Source: Ignavibacteriales bacterium
GTDB lineage: Bacteria; Bacteroidota; Ignavibacteria; Ignavibacteriales; Ignavibacteriaceae
Assembly: GCA_016700155.1 (NCBI GenBank)
Contig: CP065001.1
Location: forward strand, 1,984,001 to 2,048,000
Length of the DNA stretch: 64,000 nucleotides
Direction of reading: 5' to 3'
Shown here: piece after piece, positions 1 through 9,800 of the stretch
Layout of the letters: each line of letters opens with the position of its first letter
Numbering within the stretch: the stretch's first letter is position 1
Notes under the pieces: model-generated
What the model was told of the DNA's origin: nothing
What the model saw: the letters and a program-made list of their open reading frames with translations, nothing else
Databases searched by the model: none
Made by a program: the position numbers and the translations under genes

Positions 1-405
1 ACATTCCATACCGCATGGAACAACAATGGTAGTTTAAGTGCAGCATTTGGTGTGCTATCATTTGCATCGTTTATATTTGGCAACGGAGTCGGGGTGTACC
101 TCATTTCAAATGTTGAGAACAAAAAAATCCGTTTCTGGAAAGTTGTTGAGTATTCTTTTATTGGTGCTGCTGCCGGAGCCATAATAATTACTATTGCATC
201 TACAGAGTATCAAACCATTCCTGATGAATATGGAATTGCCGCTGCACTCTGTCCGCTATTCAGTTCAATCGTTTACACGACATTCATTGCAGACTGGCCA
301 AAGGCATCCGTTAATTATCCCATAAACAATGCAGTACACTCGCACAAAGATTTAGTTAATCATTCAAAAGTTTTTGATTTAGAATTGATGAGATACGAGT
401 TTTAA
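1..405 (+). CDS. membrane protein, 5' end cut off by window edge
   Basis: The frame is open from base 1, so the gene begins upstream; 134 C-terminal residues are visible. There are two hydrophobic, glycine/alanine-rich stretches (about visible residues 14-35 and 52-68), a third short one near SSIVYTTFIADW, and a polar C-terminal tail, so it looks like an integral membrane protein. I do not recognise the family. The stop lies 3 bases before the pgsB start, so it is probably cotranscribed with the poly-gamma-glutamate genes and could share their job; that link is inferred from position only. Confidence 0.7.
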   Translation, partial: TFHTAWNNNGSLSAAFGVLSFASFIFGNGVGVYLISNVENKKIRFWKVVEYSFIGAAAGAIIITIASTEYQTIPDEYGIAAALCPLFSSIVYTTFIADWPKASVNYPINNAVHSHKDLVNHSKVFDLELMRYEF

Positions 406-408
406 TTT

Positions 409-1596
409 ATGCATGTTTTTTACCTGCTTTTATCATTGGTCATTGTAGCTATAATCCTTGCGGTCATTGAGTTCTCCCGTCATCAAAAAAGAATTTACTC
501 CATACCTATACGCATTCATGTAAACGGCACCCGCGGAAAATCATCTGTGACAAGGTTAATCGGCTCAGCGATGAATGAAGCGGGAATAAAAACACTTACA
601 AAAGTTACAGGTACATATCCAAGATTAATTCTTGAAAACGGAACAGAGACTTCCATTTACCGCAAAGCAAGCGCAAACATTATTGAGCAGCTTGCAATAG
701 TAAAGTTTGCTGCTGAACGGAAAGTAGATGCGCTGCTTATTGAATGTATGGCACTCGAACCTCAATACCAGACAATAACTGAAACTAAGATGATCCACGC
801 TACGATTGGTGTTATCACAAATGTGCGTCTTGACCATGTTGATGTTATGGGTTATACACTTGCAGAAATTGCGTCCGTACTTGGAAGAACAATTCCAAAG
901 AATCAGCATTTTTTTACTGCTGAAAATCATATCAAAGATATAATGCAAAAACTTGCTGATGATAAAAAAGCTGTAATGCATTTATCTGACCCGGCAATGG
1001 TAACTGATGAAGAGATGAACGGATTCAGTTATATAGAACATAAAGAAAATGTGGCGCTTGTTCTTGAAGTGTGTTCGCATCTTGGAATTGACAGACAAAC
1101 CGCATTTAAAGGTATGTACAAAGCAATACCGGATGAAGGCGCTTTGAACAGGTTCAGAGTAAATGTGTTTGAAAAGAATATGACGCTCTTTAATGCTTTT
1201 GCTGCTAATGATCCGCAGTCATCGTTAATGATCTGGGATAAATTAAAAAATGAAAATCATCTTCAGGGCACAAAAATTATTTTATTAAACACACGTCACG
1301 ACAGGATGGACCGCGCAAAACAATTAGCTGAAATGGTAGGAACAGAAATAAAAGATGAATCCGATTATCTGATGCTTATCGGACAGTCAACAGATGTTGT
1401 TGAAAGTATGGCATCCGGCTACGGATATGAAAAAAAGAAAATTGTAAACGTAGGATGGACAGAACCATCTTCAGTATTTGAAAAAATATTATCGCTTACA
1501 AAAAATAATTCGACAATAGTTTCAATTGGCAATATCGGTGGTATGGGCGGAAAAGTTGTAGAGTATTTTGAAAACAGGAGTAACGGTAATGGTTGA
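409..1596 (+). CDS. pgsB: poly-gamma-glutamate synthase PgsB/CapB
   Basis: ATP-dependent amide ligase that, with PgsC, polymerises glutamate through the gamma-carboxyl group. It has an N-terminal membrane anchor (residues 3-20) followed by a Mur-ligase-like ATP-binding fold. The P-loop reads NGTRGKSS at about residues 39-46, and the family-typical VTGTYPR and ITNVRLDH stretches follow. At 395 residues it matches the usual PgsB length (about 390). No Shine-Dalgarno site is obvious. The 3' end overlaps pgsC by 8 bases. The family assignment is strong; that the product is poly-gamma-glutamate in this organism is inferred from the family. Confidence 0.93.
   Translation: MHVFYLLLSLVIVAIILAVIEFSRHQKRIYSIPIRIHVNGTRGKSSVTRLIGSAMNEAGIKTLTKVTGTYPRLILENGTETSIYRKASANIIEQLAIVKFAAERKVDALLIECMALEPQYQTITETKMIHATIGVITNVRLDHVDVMGYTLAEIASVLGRTIPKNQHFFTAENHIKDIMQKLADDKKAVMHLSDPAMVTDEEMNGFSYIEHKENVALVLEVCSHLGIDRQTAFKGMYKAIPDEGALNRFRVNVFEKNMTLFNAFAANDPQSSLMIWDKLKNENHLQGTKIILLNTRHDRMDRAKQLAEMVGTEIKDESDYLMLIGQSTDVVESMASGYGYEKKKIVNVGWTEPSSVFEKILSLTKNNSTIVSIGNIGGMGGKVVEYFENRSNGNG
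1576..1580 (+). promoter_or_regulatory. ribosome binding site deciding the pgsC start
   Basis: AGGAG lies inside the 3' end of pgsB, 8 bases before the ATG at 1589. It fixes the start of pgsC within the overlap with pgsB. Confidence 0.7.
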
Positions 1597-2041
1597 ACTT
1601 GCAATTACGTTAGGATTAATTTTCAGTTTACTTTCTTATGAAGTGTTTGGTTTAGCGGCAGGAGGAATTGTTGTCCCCGGTTACCTCGCACTTCAACTGT
1701 CAGAACCGGAACGGCTTGCGGGAATATTGATAGTAAGCCTTGTAACATATCTCATTATAAAAGTACTCGGCAATTATACTTTCCTTTATGGAAGAAGACA
1801 AATGGTGATGTGTTTACTTATCGGATGTCTTCTTGCAAATTTTTCAAGACATTTTTTGCTGATTGATGTAACCTCAAGCACAATACAATTGCAGGCTGTG
1901 GGATGGGTTATTCCCGGGCTTATTGCCCACTGGTTCGGCAAGCAGGGAATATACAGGACACTTTGTGTGTTGTTCATTACTTCTGTGTTGGTGAGACTCA
2001 TTGTAATAATTTTATTTAACGGGGAGTTATTTCCGGCGTGA
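1589..2041 (+). CDS. pgsC: poly-gamma-glutamate biosynthesis protein PgsC/CapC
   Basis: Integral membrane partner of PgsB. I chose the ATG at 1589 because AGGAG (1576-1580) sits 8 bases ahead of it and the product is then 150 residues, the normal PgsC size; an in-frame TTG at 1568 would add seven residues and lacks such a site. The protein is almost wholly hydrophobic, with 4-5 membrane segments. The N-terminal part with YEVFGLAAGGIVVPGY is characteristic of the family. It overlaps the pgsB stop by 8 bases, which suggests translational coupling. Confidence 0.92.
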   Translation: MVELAITLGLIFSLLSYEVFGLAAGGIVVPGYLALQLSEPERLAGILIVSLVTYLIIKVLGNYTFLYGRRQMVMCLLIGCLLANFSRHFLLIDVTSSTIQLQAVGWVIPGLIAHWFGKQGIYRTLCVLFITSVLVRLIVIILFNGELFPA

Positions 2042-2059
2042 TTAAGGAATAAATATTTT

Positions 2060-3202
2060 ATGTACCAGTTCAGTGCTAAATCAAAAAGAGTATTAGGAGT
2101 TATAACATTACTTTCTCTTGTAGGCTTTCTTGCAGTTGAAAATGGAAAAGTTGATGCTAAACGAAAATGGTATGATCAGAAACTCGAAGCATCAAAACTT
2201 GCAAAGAGATGTTCGGATCATCTTAAAGAAGTAAGACTGCAAAAAGGAGTATTCATTGATCCGATTAATGATCCTAACGAAACTGCTTTGATAGGTCAGG
2301 ATATTACCCAGATAACAACTGACAGGGGATATATCGAATCAAAGCTGACATCACTAAATCCGAATTTTGCTGCTGTAATAGTTGAGATGTTTAAAGAAGC
2401 TGAGCTAAAACAAAATGATGCTGTTGCAATTGCGTTTACAGGCTCAATTCCCGGGTTGAACATAGCCGTGCTTTCAGCAGTTCAAACATTAAAACTAAAA
2501 CCAATAATTATTACATCTGTTGGCTCATCAAACTGGGGAGCTAACGATCCATACTTTACCTGGCTTGATATGGAAAAAAGTTTATATGATGCCGGCATAA
2601 TTAATTTCAGATCAGTTGCGGCATCTATCGGTGGAGGTTTAGATAGGGGAAGAGGGTTAAGTCCTGACGGAAGAAAATTTATTGAAGAAGCAATAACCCG
2701 GAGCAATGTAACTTTTATCAACGAAGAGTTTCTTGATAAAAGTATAAACAAGAGAATGGAAATTTATAATGATCAGAAAAAAAATAATCCTGTAAAAGCA
2801 TTTATAAACGTCGGCGGAGGTATTGCAAGTCTTGGTTCAACTGAAAATGCTCAGTTCATTTCAACTGGATTGAACGAGTCGCTATCAATAAAAAACTTTC
2901 CGTCAAAAGGTGTGATTATAAAAATGGCTGAGCAGAACGTTCCCATAATTCATTTGATGAATGTCACATCACTTGCTGAAAGATACGGGCTTCCGGTAAG
3001 TCCTAAACCTTTACCAGAACCGGGACAGGGCGAAGTTTTTGTTAAACGTCAATATGATCTTACGCTGACATACGCTGTGACTGCGGTTATGTCCGTTATT
3101 ATAATTGTTGTATTTGTAATGGAAAGAAAACGTCACAAACTCGGTACCGAAGAAGTTGTTAAACAGATTCATCCACGACAGGATGATAATCCAAACTTAT
3201 AA
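2060..3202 (+). CDS. pgsW: poly-gamma-glutamate system protein PgsW
   Basis: Resembles the PgsW family that accompanies PgsB/PgsC in several Gram-negative and spirochaete loci; its biochemical role is not established. It has an N-terminal membrane segment (about residues 12-26), a large extracytoplasmic domain with the conserved-looking stretches FTGSIPGLN, SSNWGANDPYFTW and NVGGGIASLG, and a C-terminal membrane segment (about 336-356) with a short basic cytoplasmic tail. The gap to pgsC is 18 bases. It appears to take the place that CapA/PgsA holds in Firmicutes operons, but it is unrelated in sequence. Confidence 0.8.
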   Translation: MYQFSAKSKRVLGVITLLSLVGFLAVENGKVDAKRKWYDQKLEASKLAKRCSDHLKEVRLQKGVFIDPINDPNETALIGQDITQITTDRGYIESKLTSLNPNFAAVIVEMFKEAELKQNDAVAIAFTGSIPGLNIAVLSAVQTLKLKPIIITSVGSSNWGANDPYFTWLDMEKSLYDAGIINFRSVAASIGGGLDRGRGLSPDGRKFIEEAITRSNVTFINEEFLDKSINKRMEIYNDQKKNNPVKAFINVGGGIASLGSTENAQFISTGLNESLSIKNFPSKGVIIKMAEQNVPIIHLMNVTSLAERYGLPVSPKPLPEPGQGEVFVKRQYDLTLTYAVTAVMSVIIIVVFVMERKRHKLGTEEVVKQIHPRQDDNPNL

Positions 3203-3221
3203 TTTTAAATAAGAGGTTCTG

Positions 3222-4133
3222 ATGAAAATATTTAAACTGAATAAAATCCTGGTACTCTTTCTGGTATTCAGTTTTATTTCTGTTCATGCAGAAAGTAAAG
3301 TCTTAAAACCTGTTAACGCAAAATCGAAAACAGTGATTTTAATTTCGGGTAAAGCAAGAGATTATTATTCTGTTGGGATAAGGAATGCAAGTCTTATCGA
3401 AGTAAAAGGTCCGGGAAAATTAAAAATCATTTCACGCCCTCAATTCAAACAGAATTATAGTTCAACTATTTCTTATAAAATATTTTATAGAATTGATGGC
3501 GGTGATAGAAAATCAGTTCAGTTTGATGATGTTCAGAAATCAACTAAAGCTAAATATAAAGTTGATACTTTAAGCACACCTGGTGACGAAGGAGAGATAA
3601 CAATAAACCTCGGAAGCGGTGAACATAACATAAAAGTGTGGATTGAAAATGATAATCCAAAAGTCGATGCTCGTTATATCTTCACGCCTAAAGAAGAAAA
3701 AGAACTTACCTGGATTTCAATAAATCCCCTTGAACCAAACGAACCGGTTAATCTTCTTGCCGATGAAGAAGAAGTTAAATACTACAGGTTCAGTGAAGCG
3801 AATCCTTTGAAAATAAAAATCACAGGACCAACAAAGTTAAGATTACTAAGCAGGATTGAAAATCATTACACAATGAAGGGGCGGATCAATTATCGCATAG
3901 AAGTTAAAGAGGACAAAAAAGTCAAACACACTTACCAGTTGAACAGCATAAGATCTGAAACAACCTGTTACAAAAAAGACGGATCAAAAATTCCAGGCAA
4001 AGCGAAAGAGATCGTATTTAACGTTCCTAAAGGAACACACTATTATCAAATAACTCCTCTGGACAAAGATAAAAGCACAGTGCTTGGAAGAGTGTTGTTC
4101 CCTAAAAAAGATATTAAGCTTGGAGAGAAGTAA
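3222..4133 (+). CDS. exported twin-domain protein of unknown function in the pgs locus
   Basis: It starts with a Sec signal peptide (basic KIFKLNK, hydrophobic core, cleavage near VHA-ES at residue 23). The mature part is two diverged copies of one beta-rich domain, about residues 37-154 and 173-293. The copies share an aligned YY...KGPGKLKIISR / YY...TGPTKLRLLSR block, then a YxI strand, and a GEHNIKVW / GTHYYQIT block near the end. No membrane anchor, lipobox or catalytic motif is visible, so it is probably periplasmic. I do not recognise the family. AGAGG precedes the ATG, and the gap to pgsW is 19 bases, consistent with one operon. Confidence 0.8.
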   Translation: MKIFKLNKILVLFLVFSFISVHAESKVLKPVNAKSKTVILISGKARDYYSVGIRNASLIEVKGPGKLKIISRPQFKQNYSSTISYKIFYRIDGGDRKSVQFDDVQKSTKAKYKVDTLSTPGDEGEITINLGSGEHNIKVWIENDNPKVDARYIFTPKEEKELTWISINPLEPNEPVNLLADEEEVKYYRFSEANPLKIKITGPTKLRLLSRIENHYTMKGRINYRIEVKEDKKVKHTYQLNSIRSETTCYKKDGSKIPGKAKEIVFNVPKGTHYYQITPLDKDKSTVLGRVLFPKKDIKLGEK

Positions 4134-4192
4134 GACAGCATGAATCATTTGAATCTTCATCAGTTAATTAATTTGCTAAAATCAGACAACCT

Positions 4193-4288
4193 GTCATTTC
4201 GAAGGAGCCTGCCTTTCCGTTTGGTTGGTCATCGAATAAGAAATCTTAGTGGTTGTCTTTTGAGATTTCTACCTTCGGTCGAAATGAC
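4193..4288. repeat. inverted-repeat element with GTCATTTCGA ends
   Basis: The left arm GTCATTTCGA (4193-4202) is the exact reverse complement of the right arm TCGAAATGAC (4279-4288). An inner pair, AGAAATCT (4239-4246) and AGATTTCT (4263-4270), can form a second stem. The middle is G+T-rich and unlike the neighbouring genes. It looks like a REP/MITE-type element. It overlaps the 5' end of the barrel gene, and its right arm contains the ATG at 4284. Confidence 0.75.
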
Positions 4289-5387
4289 AATTTTGGTTTA
4301 TATGATGTTTATCGTTGGCTTAATTCCTGAGTCTCTATATGCTCAAAATAAATCCTCATCAAACTACGGCGATTGGTCAATTGATTTGACTGTAACATCA
4401 GCTTATGATAACAACATCTTAAAATATTCTGACAAGTACATCGAACGTTTTAAGAACAGGGAAGATGCAGGAAGGTTTCATATCAACAGGTATGATGATC
4501 TGTTAATGAACTATGATGTAAGGGTAGCATGTTCGAACTGGTTCATAAAAAATCTTAGGACAATTTTTTCTGCGTCCGCGGATCACAAGGCGTATTCATA
4601 TAACTCATCAAAGTCGTGGTCGTCTTTTGATTTTGGAATTCAACAGTACGTTACGAGCAGTACAAGTTTGATGTTTTCATACTCTTACCTTCCTGAATTT
4701 TATGTTGCTCATTTCCGCGATGATGACTGGATAAATCTATATGGTTATACTCCTGAAACATTTCAGCCGTATACTTTTTCCAAAGATGAATATGCGCTAT
4801 GGCTCCAGCAAAACATCGTTACATCAACAAGAGTGAGATTGTATTTCAGTTATATGAAATACTTTTACAACGAGCACTTTACCGAATACGATAGCCAAAA
4901 TATGATGTATGGAATAAGGTTGTTTCAGGATATTTCAAAAATAGTTACTGCAGATGCTGGTTATCGATATATAACTTCTGATGCAAAAGGATATGACGAA
5001 GACTTTGAAACAAAAACTAATTCTGATGATGTTGATGCAACTTATCATGAACATATCTTTTTTGCAGGGATTGATGTAAATCTTCCAAAACTAATGAATA
5101 AGAATAATTCAGTTAGTCTTTCGGGACAGTTTTCCAAAAGATTATACAAAACAGAAAATATTGGAGAACTTGATCCGCTGCACGCGGGGAGATTTGACGT
5201 TAACTACAGGATAAATTTTAATTATGATATTAAGCTGTTAAATAATTTTTCCGCAGGATTATTTTATGCATGGATGTACCGTGACACTGATACATCATTC
5301 CAGCCAAATGAAGAATATGTTTCTGATGAAAAAGATTATGATCAATCGCAGTTTGGTTTAATTCTTAAATATGGATTTCAATTTTGA
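4284..5387 (+). CDS. putative outer-membrane beta-barrel protein in the pgs locus
   Basis: From the ATG at 4284 the product is 367 residues with a signal peptide ending near LYAQ; ATG 4302 is an alternative. The frame stays open back to an ATG at 4140, but those 48 residues are encoded by the inverted repeat and do not look like protein. The mature part is rich in Tyr, Asp, Asn and Ser, with alternating hydrophobic strands, and ends in LKYGFQF; a terminal Phe is typical of outer-membrane barrels. The family is not recognised. It could provide an outer-membrane exit or anchor for the polymer made by PgsBC (inference from position). Confidence 0.75.
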   Translation: MTILVYMMFIVGLIPESLYAQNKSSSNYGDWSIDLTVTSAYDNNILKYSDKYIERFKNREDAGRFHINRYDDLLMNYDVRVACSNWFIKNLRTIFSASADHKAYSYNSSKSWSSFDFGIQQYVTSSTSLMFSYSYLPEFYVAHFRDDDWINLYGYTPETFQPYTFSKDEYALWLQQNIVTSTRVRLYFSYMKYFYNEHFTEYDSQNMMYGIRLFQDISKIVTADAGYRYITSDAKGYDEDFETKTNSDDVDATYHEHIFFAGIDVNLPKLMNKNNSVSLSGQFSKRLYKTENIGELDPLHAGRFDVNYRINFNYDIKLLNNFSAGLFYAWMYRDTDTSFQPNEEYVSDEKDYDQSQFGLILKYGFQF

Positions 5388-5410
5388 AAAAGAAATTTAA
5401 AGGACATCAA

Positions 5411-6412
5411 ATGAAAAAAATATATGCTATTACTCTTATCCTCTTAACTATGTTTATAATCAGTTGTGGCGAACCAAATGCACCTGAATCTCTGACAGGT
5501 GATGATGGCGGGTATAAAATCATCAGCAAGTATATGACGGCAGGTTACGCACAGGATGTTGTAATGAAAGACACATTGCTTTTCATCGCACAGGGTGAAG
5601 GCGGCTTACTGATAGTCAGTATCGCTGATCCGAATAATCCAAAACTTATTTCGTCAAAGATAACTGATATACGAGGCTATTCAGCAAAGATAGATATCAA
5701 AGATTCAGTGATCTACCTTGCTGCAGGAAATTTTGGAGTTTCAGTTGTAGATGTTGGCGATGCTTACAATCCTGAAGTAACAAATTATAATCTGCCGATG
5801 AAGCCGGCAAAAAGTTTTTATATAATGGGTGATTTTCTTTTTACTTGCGTAAGCGAGCTTGGCTATAATATATCTGATATAAGTTTTCCGACTCAACCGG
5901 ATGTTAGAGCAACCAATATTACTCCCGGTTACTGCCAGGCTGTTGTAACCTCCAAAGACACAAGTTATTTACTTGCAGCTTGCGGTGAAATGGGTTTTGC
6001 GATGGTTGACATTTCGGACTTTCAATTGGGCTTTGGTACCTACCAGGTTTGCGGATGGAAAGATACACCGGGATATGCTGTAGATATAGTTCGACATCCT
6101 GATTTACCCATTGCATATATTGCCTGCGGTACAGGAGGACTATCCATAGTTGATTTTTCTGACACTGCAGATGTAAAATTATTAAGTAACTTTTCATCGG
6201 GCGGATATGCAAAGGAAGTTATGTATGAAAACAATAAGATTTATCTGACTACAGAAACAAGAGGTATGCAAATCTTTGACGTAACGAACCCTTCATCACC
6301 AGTTCGAATCGGCACGATTCCAACAAAATACTCTATGGGTGTTTGTGCTGATAACAACTATATCTACATCGCTGATGAAATTGAAGGTCTGCTGGTTATT
6401 AAAAAGCCTTAG
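5411..6412 (+). CDS. LVIVD-repeat lipoprotein
   Basis: I chose the ATG at 5411, with AAAGGA just upstream, because it begins a lipoprotein signal (KK, hydrophobic core, FIISC with Cys at residue 19); an in-frame TTG at 5384 would add nine residues. The 333-residue product contains about six repeats of the LVIVD type (GLLIVSIADPNNP, GVSVVDVGDAYNP, GLSIVDFSD, GMQIFDVTNPSSP), which fold as a beta-propeller. It is probably a membrane-anchored surface or periplasmic protein. It lies 23 bases after the barrel gene, at the end of the pgs run. Confidence 0.85.
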   Translation: MKKIYAITLILLTMFIISCGEPNAPESLTGDDGGYKIISKYMTAGYAQDVVMKDTLLFIAQGEGGLLIVSIADPNNPKLISSKITDIRGYSAKIDIKDSVIYLAAGNFGVSVVDVGDAYNPEVTNYNLPMKPAKSFYIMGDFLFTCVSELGYNISDISFPTQPDVRATNITPGYCQAVVTSKDTSYLLAACGEMGFAMVDISDFQLGFGTYQVCGWKDTPGYAVDIVRHPDLPIAYIACGTGGLSIVDFSDTADVKLLSNFSSGGYAKEVMYENNKIYLTTETRGMQIFDVTNPSSPVRIGTIPTKYSMGVCADNNYIYIADEIEGLLVIKKP

Positions 6413-6810
6413 AGTTGTTTCAACTTCTTGTGAATTATTATTATTCTGGTGTAATGGATGTTCTTATCCTAAAATAAAAGAGATTCTAATTTATCAACAA
6501 TTAAATCATACAGTCGGTTATGAAATTATTCTGACCATCACTGATAAAAGTGATGGAATGAATAACAGTCATGGATTTCAGATCAAATTAGATGAACTTA
6601 TGCTTGGTGCTATGTTATATTTTTAAAAATCATCCTTATTGATATTGATGTTTACAACCAATAAGTTTAATTCAAATTCTAAATCACAGTTAAATTTCCA
6701 AATAAGGTAATATGTCCTGAAGAACAGTTAACAGGAGAATTCACAGACATTCTATTGAAATAATTCCAGTTAAATATCGATTAACTTTTAATGTTATTAG
6801 AGAGGTACTT
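6413..6810. other. intergenic region without a convincing gene
   Basis: About 400 AT-rich bases between the LVIVD lipoprotein and the T9SS cargo gene. A reading frame running out of the upstream gene to 6626 has no start signal, signal peptide or domain, and I do not count it. A hairpin lies at 6535-6556. AGAGAGG (6799-6805) is the ribosome binding site of the downstream gene. I found no clear promoter consensus. Confidence 0.6.
6535..6556. terminator. hairpin, possible weak terminator of the pgs run
   Basis: CCATCACT (6535-6542) and AGTGATGG (6549-6556) form a perfect 8-bp stem with a 6-base loop about 120 bases after the lipoprotein gene. No T-run follows, so intrinsic termination is doubtful; it could equally be an operator-like palindrome. 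Confidence 0.35.
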
Positions 6811-9800
6811 ATGACATCTGCTTTAAAACAATTTTCGTTATTCATGTTCTTTTCAATTTTCCTCTTATTTCAAAACACCACTTTATCCCAACAAATCGAA
6901 TTCGCAAAAACCGAACTTATCAGGCAGGGGAATAAATCACTTTTTGTTACGCATCCTGAAAAATATAATTCGTTAACTGAAATTCCTGTTGTCAATTCAA
7001 AGAATAATACCAGATCGGGTGCTGATAGATTTGTACTTGGCGGAAATGTAATTTGGACAGCACAGGATGCTTTAGCTATCGCTAACGCAGCGGAGCTGAA
7101 TGCTGATGGTTCAATGCCGTTTAATGCGTGGGGATTGAACAACATGCGTTTATCACGATATAACAGCAGCAATAATATTCCTGTTTGGGAAGTTCCCACA
7201 GTTCCAAATGATCCCGGCATCGATGTTTCAGATGATGGTGAAGTTATAGCGGTTACCAAAGGAACCGAGTTTTTAATTTTAGACAGTTTAAATGGAAATG
7301 TAAAATACCAGATGATAATGCCCGACACTCTTTGGGCAAGTCATGTTAGTGTTTCAAGAAGCGGCGAACATTTAGTTTTCCTGGCGGATGCAAGCGGTAA
7401 CGGAACCACTGCAATAGCCTATGCAATTTCATTAGCCGGAAGTTCGCCGGCTATTATTTGGTCGAAAGAAATTTCCCGTTCAGTTATCAGTAACTGGGCT
7501 GGTGCTAATTTTTCTGCCGATGGAAATACTGTGGTAATTAATGGCAGGAATCATCAGTATGTTTATAATGTTTCTGACGGTTCATTAATATGGGATCATT
7601 TTATTGATAACACCGAATCACCTGCTGTTATAAGCGGAGACGGCAGCATTATTGTCACTGCTGATAACAGCGGCTTCATTCAAACATGGATTAAAAACCA
7701 GTCCGGCACTGAGTATAATTTATTATGGCAGTACAAGATTCCTCTTGTTTCAAGTTTTACCAATTGGGCTTCATCGGTTGATATTTCGGCTGACGGGAGT
7801 ACGATTGTAGCTGGCACATTAATTTTCCTCTCTTCGGGTTATGATGGTTCTGTAATTGCTTTTGATACCTACGGAGGCGGAATTCCGAAATGGACATACC
7901 TGGGCGCGGCGGATCTTGTTGATGATATCGCGTTATCTGATGATGGAAAAGTAGCTGCAGCTGTAACATGGGGAGATTTAAGTCATATCAAACCTGATCT
8001 TCTTGTATTTGACGTTGAGACAGGTGATCTGACATTCGAGATAGTATCTCCCGGATCATTTTTCACAGTTGATATCTCGCATGACGGCAAAAAGATTATT
8101 GCAGGAGGCAAGGGAGTTCATGCGCGTGAATTTGGCAACGGCGGACGCCTTTATTATTCAGAGATCAATCTCGGCGGAGGTAATGTAAGCGGAACAGTTG
8201 ATCTTGCCGGTACCAGTGATGATAGTGGTGTTCTCCTCAAAGTTTCGGGTAACCCGAGAGCTGCAGTCAGTGATCAGAACGGAAATTTTTTGATCACAAA
8301 TATTCCTGCAGGAACTTATACCATAACCGCGGAAAAACCAGGGTACAACTATGGAAGTGCTGCGTCAGTCAACATCGTCAATGACTCAACAACAACCGGG
8401 GTTAATTTTTCTTTGGCTCAGTTCAATGTTAATCCTCCGACTTTAAGCGCATCAACAAATTTACAAGGTGCGGTAGTGCTTAGCTGGACTACACTTACCC
8501 AGAGCCTTGAGAAACAAATTGAAATTGCCAAAGCAGTTGGTGATCCATTCCCGGTTGAATCGGTAAATAAAATTACTAATGCAAAAAATAGTTCAGGTAA
8601 TTTTTCTAATAAGGATTTTCCCATCAGTCATGAAACGCTTCTTGCGGACAGCATAACTATTTACCGGAGTTTGGTTCAGGGAGGACCTTATTCCAAAATT
8701 TCTTCCGTAAGTACTTCAAATAATAATTACAGCGATTCATCCGTTTTTCCGCTTCGGGATTATTACTATGTAATAAATGTGACCAACGAAACCGGTCAAA
8801 GTATTTATTCCAACGAAGTGTTAGGAAGATTAAGTGATTCATTACTCACATTTGATTTTGATGCACCTTTAGGATCTGTTCCTGTTATCGATGGAGTTAT
8901 TTCTCCCGGTGAGTGGACAGATGCATTCAAGATTGATGTGTCGGATGTGCTTGGTTATTCAGGTGGATCACCAAAACCACAAGGTTCAGTCTTTATGTAC
9001 TTTAAGTATAATGATCAGAATGATATGCTTTACATCGCCGGGGAAGACTTCTTAAATAATGAACTTGATGACAGTGAGGGCTTTGGGCTGTACTTTGATG
9101 ACAATAACAATGATGCATTCGAACCAAACGGTGCACTACCACTTTTGCAGGAAGGAAATTTCTGGGCTTACTGGCACGCAGGAGGTTCGGATTTAAGATT
9201 CAGAAAGATTTTTACCGGCGGCGGAGTTGGTGATATAATAACCCTTACCGAAGGTGATGTTGAATTCACAATAACAAATGGACACCTTCAAGGTGAAGTT
9301 GCAATTCCAATGGGATTTTTTGAAGGCTATCAGTTGCAAATTTTTGCGCCTGATAAAACCCCGGGACTTGGAGCATTCCTTATCGAACGAAATGCAGGTG
9401 CGGCAATCTTTAATGGATGGTGGCCTCAAACAATGAACAGTGTTTTTAATCCTTTATACTTTGGAAATGTTGGTGTCGATGTTTCATTGCTTGCACCGCC
9501 ACAAGCTCCTGATAGTATTACAGTTACAATTCAAGGTGAAAATTTATTGGTTACGTGGGCGGATCCTGTACTCGGACTAAATAATGATCCGTTAACTGGG
9601 GTTCCGACAATAGACATTTATCGAAACGGAAAATTCTTTAAAACTATTGCAGGTGGAACTGAAATGCTGCTCGATGACAGTGTCGATTGTCAATTATGGT
9701 ACGAGTATAAAATGATCGCATATATAATTTTAGGTGATGATACTTTATTCAGTCCTGTAAGCAGGACTGTTGGTGGATTTGCCTGTGAGGAACCGGCACT

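Noticed and set aside
4140..4283. N-terminal 48 residues of the frame ahead of the barrel protein
   Set aside because: They are encoded mostly by the inverted-repeat element, and the signal peptide starts right after it, so the start at 4284 is more likely.
6339..6626. Frame of 95 codons overlapping the end of the lipoprotein gene
   Set aside because: No ribosome site, domain or signal peptide; half lies over another gene in a different frame and the rest in AT-rich noncoding sequence.
6870..7328. Antisense frame of 152 codons inside the T9SS cargo gene
   Set aside because: Opposite a clear coding region and without a recognisable protein signature.
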